A stretch of DNA of 33,813 nucleotides, taken from contig JAEUTB010000181.1 of the NCBI GenBank assembly GCA_016787995.1, positions 1 to 33,813 of the forward strand, in the 5' to 3' direction. Position numbers and translations under genes: made by a program. Shown here in pieces: positions 26,098-33,813 of this stretch. The stretch is from Flavobacteriales bacterium (lineage in GTDB: Bacteria; Bacteroidota; Bacteroidia; Flavobacteriales_F; PHOS-HE28). The notes under the pieces are model-generated. The model did not search any database, had not been told where the DNA came from, and saw nothing but the letters and a program-made list of their open reading frames with translations. The number at the start of each line of letters is the position of its first letter. The stretch's first letter is position 1.

Positions 26098-26640
26098 ATG
26101 GATATCCGGACACAACTGCTGAAGGGCAACAGCCGCGCCAATGCGGAAAGCGTTGCCACCTACGTGGGAAGCGACCAGGGTCGCTTCCGCATCTTGATGC
26201 AGTGTATGTTGGATGACGACCGGCGCACCGGACAGCTCGCCTCGCACAGTGTCGCCATCGTCTGTGATACGCATCCGGACCTGGCCGTCCCCTACCTCGG
26301 ACGCCTCTTGGGCACCTTGGACGCCCCGGTGCACGAGGCCGTGCAGCGCAACAGCATCCGGATCATGCAGACCTGCACGCTACCCAAAGGGTTGCACGGG
26401 CGTATCACGAGCGTCATGTTCGCGCTGATCGCCGATCCACAACGATCCATCGCCCAACGGGCCTTCGCCATCACGGTGGCAGCGCGTATGGTCGAATTGT
26501 ACCCGGAGTTGGCAACCGAGTTCGAACTGCTCTTGATGGATGCATTGCGCACGGACCCGGGACCAGCGATACGGGTGCGAGCAGGAAAGGCGCTCAGGGC
26601 GCTCCGCGGAACAACGCCCGAACGGCGCCGTGCGTCTTAG
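26098..26640 (+). CDS. Small HEAT-like helical-repeat protein
   Basis: A 180-residue soluble, mostly helical protein with no signal peptide. Several ~35-residue helical pairs (for example HSVAIVCDTHPDLAVPYLGRLL, SIAQRAFAITVAARMVELYP and AIRVRAGKALRALRG) look like degenerate HEAT or armadillo repeats, which usually mediate protein-protein contact. I recognise no named family. A TTG at 26092 is open, but the ATG at 26098 has equal reading and is preferred. It lies 51 bases after the helicase stop on the same strand and may share its transcript. Confidence 0.7.
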   Translation: MDIRTQLLKGNSRANAESVATYVGSDQGRFRILMQCMLDDDRRTGQLASHSVAIVCDTHPDLAVPYLGRLLGTLDAPVHEAVQRNSIRIMQTCTLPKGLHGRITSVMFALIADPQRSIAQRAFAITVAARMVELYPELATEFELLLMDALRTDPGPAIRVRAGKALRALRGTTPERRRAS

Positions 26641-26792
26641 TTCCAGCCAACGCGGATGGGTGTGGCGATGATCACGGACCTGGAACGAACGGACGTCGGC
26701 CCACTTCTTTCAAGATAACTGTCTGGTCGATCGCCCCAGAAAACCATTGCACCGGCCTCGATTTGCCGCAGAAAGCCGAAATTCGCGTCCCC

Positions 26793-28280
26793 ATGCGAGC
26801 AGCACTTGCACTTCTGACCGCCCTTTTCCTGCTGCAGGCACATGCACAGGACGAACCCTGCGGCACCAGTTTGCTGGCCGATCTGCCGACCTGTCCTGGT
26901 GATGATGATGGCTCGTTGACCGTGACCGGCGGCAATGGAGCCAACTACACCTACACCTGGTTCCACGATCTAGCCGTGACCACGGCGACCGCGCCCGACC
27001 TGGTGGCTGGCTTCTACTCGGTGCTGGTGAACGGTGACGATGGCTGTGCTGAATTGCTCGAATTCGAACTGGAGGATCCCGAAGTAGCGCCCTTGGGATC
27101 GATGGTGACCACGGACATCTCCTGTGCGGGTGAGAACGATGGCTCGGTGACCTTCACCGTCAACCCCGGACCCTACACCTGGCAGTGGATCGACGACCCC
27201 GGAGAAACGAACACCACCTTGACGGATCTGGGACCGGGCACCTACACGGTGCTGGTGAGCGGTGGCCCCTGCCCGTCGTTCGTGAGCGGCTTCTTGGGTG
27301 ATCCTGATATCACCATCATCGGTGAGGCGGACTATTGCCCTTCAGAATCACCCGTACTCACCACCAACCTCGAATGGGGTTTCTCCCCCCACGTGTACCT
27401 GTGGTCCACCGGTGAAACGTCCTCGAGCATCAGCATTCCAGCGGGTACCGAAGGGTTCATCGAGGTCACCGCCATCGACACGGTCATCGGCTGTGTGGCG
27501 AGCGGAGACATCACCTTGACCGAACTGGAAAGTCCGGTCGTGACCTTCGCCGCTCCGGACTCCCTCTGCATACGTGTGCCGGGGGTGGCCGTGATCACAC
27601 AATCCAATGCGGACTCCCTGGTCTGGCGTTGGGATGATGATGGCTTCAGCAACCTACCCGAACCGACCATCACCTTCGATGAACCCTTCTGGCAGCCCAT
27701 CACCCTTCAAGGCTTCGATGCGTTCGGCTGCGGTAGCGCGCCGGTGCTGGACAGCGTGTATGTGCGGCCACGTCTACCGGCGGACTTCAGCGTGGAACAG
27801 GTGCCGTGTACGCCGTTCGTGGATCTCACCTTCAACAGCACATCCGACTCGTGCGCGTTCTTCGTGGGCGACAGCTTGATCCTGGATGTGTGCTCGGGCC
27901 TGGTGCGCTACGACATGCGCAAGTACCTCACCTACGACTACACCTTCTATTCCACGCAACCCAACCAGTGCGACGACACATCATCGGTCTCCATCGATGT
28001 GCGTACCGAACCCACGCTCTTCCTGCCCACAGCCTTCACCCCGGACGGTGATGGCATCAACGATGAATGGCCAGGCCCTGTGGAGATACCGGAGACCGGC
28101 TTCGAGTTGGAGATCTTCGATCGCTGGGGAAGTGCCCATTGGCGCTCCACGGACACCCAGCTGAAGTGGGACGGCTCGCAGCTCCCGATCGGCGTGTACG
28201 TGTACACCATGCGCATGCGCGACCCCTGCGAACCCACCAAGGAGATCACCAACAAGGGGTTCGTGACGCTCGTCCGTTAG
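26793..28280 (+). CDS. SprB-repeat protein with gliding-motility-associated C-terminal domain
   Basis: A 495-residue T9SS-exported surface protein. The signal peptide is MRAALALLTALFLLQAHAQ. Two SprB-type repeats follow (TCPGDDDGSLTVTGGNG and SCAGENDGSVTFTVNPG, each closing with GxYxVLV), then PKD/Ig-like beta domains with paired cysteines. The final ~85 residues (LPTAFTPDGDGINDEW, LEIFDRWGSAHWRS, NKGFVTLVR) are the CHU_C / TIGR04131-like type B sorting domain. SprB itself is a gliding adhesin; this is much shorter and may be an adhesin or matrix protein. The ATG at 26793 begins the signal peptide, whereas a TTG at 26763 would add a charged stretch. No enzyme motif is seen. Confidence 0.87.
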   Translation: MRAALALLTALFLLQAHAQDEPCGTSLLADLPTCPGDDDGSLTVTGGNGANYTYTWFHDLAVTTATAPDLVAGFYSVLVNGDDGCAELLEFELEDPEVAPLGSMVTTDISCAGENDGSVTFTVNPGPYTWQWIDDPGETNTTLTDLGPGTYTVLVSGGPCPSFVSGFLGDPDITIIGEADYCPSESPVLTTNLEWGFSPHVYLWSTGETSSSISIPAGTEGFIEVTAIDTVIGCVASGDITLTELESPVVTFAAPDSLCIRVPGVAVITQSNADSLVWRWDDDGFSNLPEPTITFDEPFWQPITLQGFDAFGCGSAPVLDSVYVRPRLPADFSVEQVPCTPFVDLTFNSTSDSCAFFVGDSLILDVCSGLVRYDMRKYLTYDYTFYSTQPNQCDDTSSVSIDVRTEPTLFLPTAFTPDGDGINDEWPGPVEIPETGFELEIFDRWGSAHWRSTDTQLKWDGSQLPIGVYVYTMRMRDPCEPTKEITNKGFVTLVR

Positions 28281-28357
28281 CGGCCTGGCCGATGGTGCAT
28301 CCACAGGCGACGTAGCAGACCCAACCTGGACGGTTTTCCGTGCGTGATCCATATGGC

Positions 28358-29329
28358 ATGAAGATCATTCCCTCCCTTTTGCTGATCGTATCGCTGTTGC
28401 AGAACTGCATGCTCCAAGCACAACGGCAATGGGCGGTGAGCGACAGCACTACCTATGCGCTCGGGGGCGATACCCTGCTCATCGCCTCGCGCAAGCAACT
28501 CTACCGGAGCGTATCGGGTGAGCCTACGCTGTTGCGCGACTTCACGGACGCCGCCGACCCCGATCAGTACATCCGGGATGTGGACACGTGGTCTTCGACC
28601 GAATTCCACGTGGTGGTGGGTAGCCGCTATATCGGTGGCAACACCACTTTATACCACAGCACCGATGGCGGAGCGACGTGGGCGGTGGACGAGCGCTTCT
28701 TCGATGCCACGGAGGATGTGAGCATCAATCAGATGGCCATCTTCGGAGACACCGCTTACATCTTCAACGGCTACTATATCTCGGAGGTGCTGCGATCCTT
28801 CGATCATGGTGAGACCTGGGAACGCTGGTTCCACAGCCTCATCGCCCACTACTACGGGATCATCCCCTGCGGATCCACGGCGTACATCTACGGCATGGTG
28901 GGCGATGCGTTCTCACCTAGCATGTGGCAAGTGCCCGATACACTTTGGGACGACTCAGAGACCTTCTTCTGGAGCGGTTGCCACAACGGTGGCACACCAG
29001 GTTGTTACTACTCCTTGAACAATGCCTATGCCTTCGTGGTGCAGCATTTCGACTCCATCGCCACGGCGCTCTGCAGCACGAGCACGGGGCAGGTCGATCT
29101 CCCCTTCCAAGAGCGCGTGATCGTCTGGCCCAACCCTACACACGACCTGATCCACTTGCAAGGCATGCCCGAGGTTGCTGATCTTCGGATCACGGACATC
29201 ACTGGAAGGCCTTTTCCGGTCGTGCGCGAGGGTGAGGCCCTACGCATCAGCCAACTTCCAGCAGGTGCCTACCTTCTTCACGTTTTGACCCCGCAAGGAT
29301 CACAGACGATCCGTTTCACCAAGCTATGA
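28358..29329 (+). CDS. BNR-like secreted protein with T9SS type A sorting domain
   Basis: A 323-residue exported protein. The signal peptide is MKIIPSLLLIVSLLQNCMLQAQ. The body contains BNR/Asp-box-like turns (HSTDGGATW, RSFDHGETW) spaced as in a partial beta-propeller, seen in sialidases and photosystem-assembly-like YCF48 domains. With only two clear boxes and no catalytic residues visible, an enzymatic role is not supported. The last ~75 residues (VWPNPTHDLIHL, LRITDITGRPF, LPAGAYLLHVL) are a T9SS type A sorting domain. The ATG at 28358 is preferred over an in-frame GTG at 28340. It lies 77 bases after the SprB-repeat gene and may be co-transcribed. Confidence 0.85.
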   Translation: MKIIPSLLLIVSLLQNCMLQAQRQWAVSDSTTYALGGDTLLIASRKQLYRSVSGEPTLLRDFTDAADPDQYIRDVDTWSSTEFHVVVGSRYIGGNTTLYHSTDGGATWAVDERFFDATEDVSINQMAIFGDTAYIFNGYYISEVLRSFDHGETWERWFHSLIAHYYGIIPCGSTAYIYGMVGDAFSPSMWQVPDTLWDDSETFFWSGCHNGGTPGCYYSLNNAYAFVVQHFDSIATALCSTSTGQVDLPFQERVIVWPNPTHDLIHLQGMPEVADLRITDITGRPFPVVREGEALRISQLPAGAYLLHVLTPQGSQTIRFTKL

Positions 29330-29378
29330 GCTGGTGAGAACTGGCGCGTGTGGATGCTACCATGCATGCACAGCGGTC

Positions 29379-29415
29379 GAAAAAAGAAGTGCGGCCCGTT
29401 GCCGAGCCGCACTTC
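29379..29415 (-). terminator. Rho-independent terminator of katG
   Basis: On the minus strand a 10-bp perfect stem (GAAGTGCGGC / GCCGCACTTC, at 29406-29415 and 29386-29395) with a ten-base loop is followed directly by CTTTTTT. It starts 16 bases after the katG stop. On the plus strand no T-run follows the stem, so it acts for katG only. Confidence 0.85.
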
Positions 29416-29431
29416 CACCAGGTCGTAACGG

Positions 29432-31747
<2,316 letters not shown>

Positions 31748-31952
31748 CTATCGATACTATCAATAACACATTGGCCCATTCAAGATACCATCAACTCTGT
31801 CCATGCACCTTTTGGTGACCAAACCTTTGTTGAGCATTGTCAGTCTGGGTAGGGTGATAGATCACCACCTTGCTCGATCCTGCAATGATCGATCGCTGAC
31901 CATGGATCCGAACCGGAGCGAATGACTAGTTTCACCTATACAAGCACCACCC

Positions 31953-33080
31953 ATGAACTTGAAGCGACTCACGCGGACCTGGGGATTGACGAGCGCTTGG
32001 TGTCACCTACTTGCGCTTTTCCCCTGGTCACTGGCATCCGCCCAGCCCGGAGAGGCGTTGTACACCATACCGGTCGTCTTCCATGTACTGCATGAGAATG
32101 GCCCTGAGAACATCAGCGATGCCCAGATCGCCGATGCTTTGGTCATCTTGAACGCCCACTTCGATGAACCGACCGAACCTGTGGAACCGCCGTTCGATGC
32201 CATCGCTGCGGATATGGACATCGCATTCGTGCTGGCCAGCGTGGCGCCAGATGGGTCGCCAACGAGCGGTATCGACCGGATCGAGACCCCGTTGACGGAC
32301 GTTGGAGGCACGCCGGACACCTATTTGAACGCTTGGCCGCGCAACCGCTACCTCAACATCTGGGTCGTTCGATCGCTGGCCACACCTGGTATCGCGTACA
32401 TCAGCTTTCTCCCCGAACAAGCCGACACCGGACCCTGTACCGATGGTGTGATGATCTTCCACAGTTATGTGGGCTCCATCGGGACATCCCATGTGGGTCG
32501 AAAGCGTACGCTGACCCAAGCCATTGGTCGCTTCCTCGACCTGAAACGCGTGCATGAAGAACCGATCGATGGTGGGCCTTGTGCGGATGATGAAGTGGAG
32601 GACACTCCACCTGCCTTGCCGAACCTGCAGTGCAATGGTGCGGTGAACCCCTGTGCGGAGATCGTCGCCAACGAACACAACTTCATGTCGTCGCCTTACT
32701 GTTCCAACATGTTCACCCTCGGCCAACGCGCTCGTGTGCATGCTTGCCTGAGCAGTGCCGTGGCGCAACGGGATCAATTGGCCACGGGCATCCCCGGCGA
32801 TACGCCCATATGCTCAGCCACCAGCGTGCCGGAAAACCTCGGCGATAGGTCGATCACCGCTCGACCGAACCCGTTCTCCGATCATATCATCGTGGAAGGT
32901 ATTCCTAGTGAAGAGACCGAACTGGAGTTGGTGGATATGGCCGGGCGTCGGGTAGTGGAACTGATCAGTGGAAGTACGAGCGTGACCGTGCTTGAACCGG
33001 GCTCCATCGCGCGGGGCTGCTACTTCTTGAAGGTCACCACCCGCAACGGCCTAGCGGTGCGAAAGATGATCAAGGAATGA
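31953..33080 (+). CDS. M43-family (cytophagalysin-like) pseudoprotease with T9SS type A sorting domain
   Basis: A 375-residue exported protein with the layout of an M43 zinc protease: N-terminal signal peptide (to SLASAQ), early IPVVFHVLHENG strand, YLNIWVV, the C-DDEVEDTP loop and the Met-turn-like MSSPYCSNMFTLGQRARV. The zinc motif HExxHxxGxxH is replaced at every fixed position: Q189, A190, R193, D196, R199 (QAIGRFLDLKR). Thus no zinc can be bound in the usual way and hydrolysis is unlikely. The frame is intact, and the C-terminus (RPNPFSDHIIVEG, ELVDMAGRRV, GCYFLKV) is a T9SS type A sorting domain, so the fold and export seem retained. It may bind peptides, inhibit, or act as an adhesin (inference). 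It could also be a young pseudogene still open. Confidence 0.85.
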   Translation: MNLKRLTRTWGLTSAWCHLLALFPWSLASAQPGEALYTIPVVFHVLHENGPENISDAQIADALVILNAHFDEPTEPVEPPFDAIAADMDIAFVLASVAPDGSPTSGIDRIETPLTDVGGTPDTYLNAWPRNRYLNIWVVRSLATPGIAYISFLPEQADTGPCTDGVMIFHSYVGSIGTSHVGRKRTLTQAIGRFLDLKRVHEEPIDGGPCADDEVEDTPPALPNLQCNGAVNPCAEIVANEHNFMSSPYCSNMFTLGQRARVHACLSSAVAQRDQLATGIPGDTPICSATSVPENLGDRSITARPNPFSDHIIVEGIPSEETELELVDMAGRRVVELISGSTSVTVLEPGSIARGCYFLKVTTRNGLAVRKMIKE

Positions 33081-33441
33081 GGCCAGGTTGACGGCTGCGA
33101 CCCACGACTCTTCCAAGAGCGAACTCCCAGCGGATCCATCGCCACTGGTACACTGCCACGCTTCGTGCAAGCGGATGCGCCCATCGGATGGTACTTCAGC
33201 TGTTGACCCACACGGTCCTGTCATCAATTCACCGCGGTCGTTCACCCTGGTGGTAACGCATGTCCAAGCGAACATCATCATCCACCAATGCTATCAATTG
33301 ACCGCTGACGATGCGCCCACCGGAGTATGTACACGTCACGATGGGTCCGGTCTGTTCGCAGTCGAAGAGCACTTCGGGTGATACCTCGCCATTCGCGCTG
33401 TTGTTCACCGGAACGATGCGGCGATCGTTGTAGTCGATCAC
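33051..33441 (-). pseudogene. Frameshifted small conserved Bacteroidota protein ('N-acetylglutamate synthase'-named family)
   Basis: Two overlapping frames together spell one known type of ~110-residue Bacteroidota protein. The first (from GTG 33441) reads IDYNDRRIVPVNNSANGE ... TYSGGRIVSGQLIALVDDD ... LDMRYHQ, then shifts. The second frame continues VNDRGELMTG ... SDGRIRLHEAWQCTSGD ... LLEE, ending at 33051. The join requires removing one base in the CCC at 33245-33247 (GGG on the coding strand). As read, the first frame stops a few codons later. The family is often labelled N-acetylglutamate synthase in databases without biochemical support. The tail overlaps the convergent M43-like gene by 30 bases. 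Either a real inactivation or a one-base sequence error. Confidence 0.75.
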
Positions 33442-33462
33442 GTTGTGTAGTTCAAGCTCCGG

Positions 33463-33660
33463 TCAATCCTTGATGAAGCGATGTATGGACCTTGCTCCCT
33501 TCCTGTCATTTAAGATCAGTGAATAGCTGCCGGAAGACAGATGGGAAACATCGAACCCGGCCGCCACTCCCTTGACCATCACCATCCGACCGACCGCATC
33601 CACACATTCTACACCGGACCACACGCGGTCCGTGCCGAGGTGGAGTTCGTCGCATACAAC
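33463..33660 (-). pseudogene. T9SS type A sorting-domain remnant
   Basis: The last ~65 residues of a minus-strand frame (ECVDAVGRMVMVKG, LSSGSYSLILNDRKG, HRFIKD) match a T9SS type A sorting domain. The usual PNP opening, a cargo domain and a signal peptide are all missing. The frame is open back to 33789, but that part has no recognisable domain and runs opposite the partial plus-strand gene. It is most likely the end of a decayed cargo gene lying 21 bases before the frameshifted gene; a short real gene cannot be excluded. Confidence 0.5.
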
Positions 33661-33690
33661 AAGAGCACGATCGAGTTCACCAGCATTCCC

Positions 33691-33698
33691 TAATGTTG
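33691..33698 (+). promoter_or_regulatory. Possible -7 element TAATGTTG at the right edge
   Basis: TAATGTTG differs from TAnnTTTG at one base and ends five bases before the ATG at 33704, the same spacing as for the 14730 gene. Confidence 0.3.
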
Positions 33699-33703
33699 CA
33701 GAT

Positions 33704-33813
33704 ATGATCTGGTTCATCCTTTTCATCGTCGGCTGGTGCGTCATTGCGTTCGGGCTGTACCGGGCTATCCGGACACGTAGACCGGACATGCTGATGATGA
33801 ACGGCGGCGTTCT
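33704..33813 (+). CDS. Partial small membrane protein at the window edge
   Basis: The first 36 codons of a gene that leaves the window: MIWFILFIVGWCVIAFGLYR is one clear transmembrane helix, followed by the basic AIRTRRPD and then LMMNGG. No family can be named from this much. The ATG has a possible -7 element just upstream. It is antisense to the poorly supported 5' part of the T9SS remnant frame, which favours this strand as the coding one here. Confidence 0.5.
   Translation, partial: MIWFILFIVGWCVIAFGLYRAIRTRRPDMLMMNGGV

Noticed and set aside
25009..26334. 441-codon minus-strand frame across the helicase tail
   Set aside because: Alanine/histidine-rich low-complexity translation of the Gly/Arg repeat region; no recognisable domain.
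26641..26792. Minus-strand open frame between the HEAT-like and SprB-repeat genes
   Set aside because: No family resemblance, no start context, and it runs into the signal-peptide region of the real plus-strand gene.
32553..32561. H201-E202 of the M43-like protein as a shifted HExxH motif
   Set aside because: The sequence is HEEPI, with no histidine four residues on and no third ligand, so it cannot replace the lost zinc site.

Overview
The window looks like a high-GC member of the Bacteroidota, probably Flavobacteriales-like. The evidence is five genes ending in type IX secretion (T9SS) C-terminal domains (two of the gliding-motility/CHU_C kind, three of the short type A kind), the Bacteroidota-style set rlmH / DUF4783 / nadC / YihY, a DUF4834-like gene, and -7 promoter elements close to the Bacteroidota consensus TAnnTTTG. 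I see no rRNA, tRNA, CRISPR array, transposase or phage gene.

Layout. 1-4.9 kb is a surface-polysaccharide cluster: a GT2 glycosyltransferase on the plus strand faces a minus-strand operon of a multi-pass membrane protein, a GT4 glycosyltransferase and galE. Between the convergent ends lies a 203-bp palindrome-rich element with 20-bp perfect terminal inverted repeats that supply the stop codons of both genes. 5.0-11.4 kb is housekeeping and envelope: rlmH on the minus strand, then DUF4783, nadC, a YihY/BrkB membrane protein, a large M1 metallopeptidase with a barrel-like C-terminus, and a DUF2147 protein. 11.4-15.8 kb holds two divergent secreted proteins, a 1100-residue repeat protein and a DNRLRE protein.

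16.0-24.0 kb is a second glycan cluster, all on the minus strand: DUF4834-like, YfhO-like, GT4 and a Wzx-type flippase, followed under its own promoter by an FkbM methyltransferase and another GT4. The FkbM-GT4 pair and its left neighbours are visibly poorer in G+C. 24.1-26.6 kb carries a DEAD-box RNA helicase with a DbpA-type RNA-binding domain and an RGG-rich tail, then a small HEAT-like protein. 26.8-33.8 kb is T9SS cargo plus stress defence: a gliding-type C-terminal-domain protein, a BNR-like type A protein, katG with a clear terminator, an M43-family protein whose whole zinc-binding motif has been replaced (a probable secreted pseudoprotease), a small conserved gene broken by one frameshift, a T9SS-domain remnant and a gene running off the right edge.

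The two glycan clusters supply sugar nucleotide (GalE), glycosyl transfer, methyl decoration and lipid-linked export. The T9SS cargo would be displayed at or released from the same surface. The most notable points are the M43 pseudoprotease, the inverted-repeat element between two stop codons, and -7 elements so close to start codons that several transcripts would be almost leaderless.
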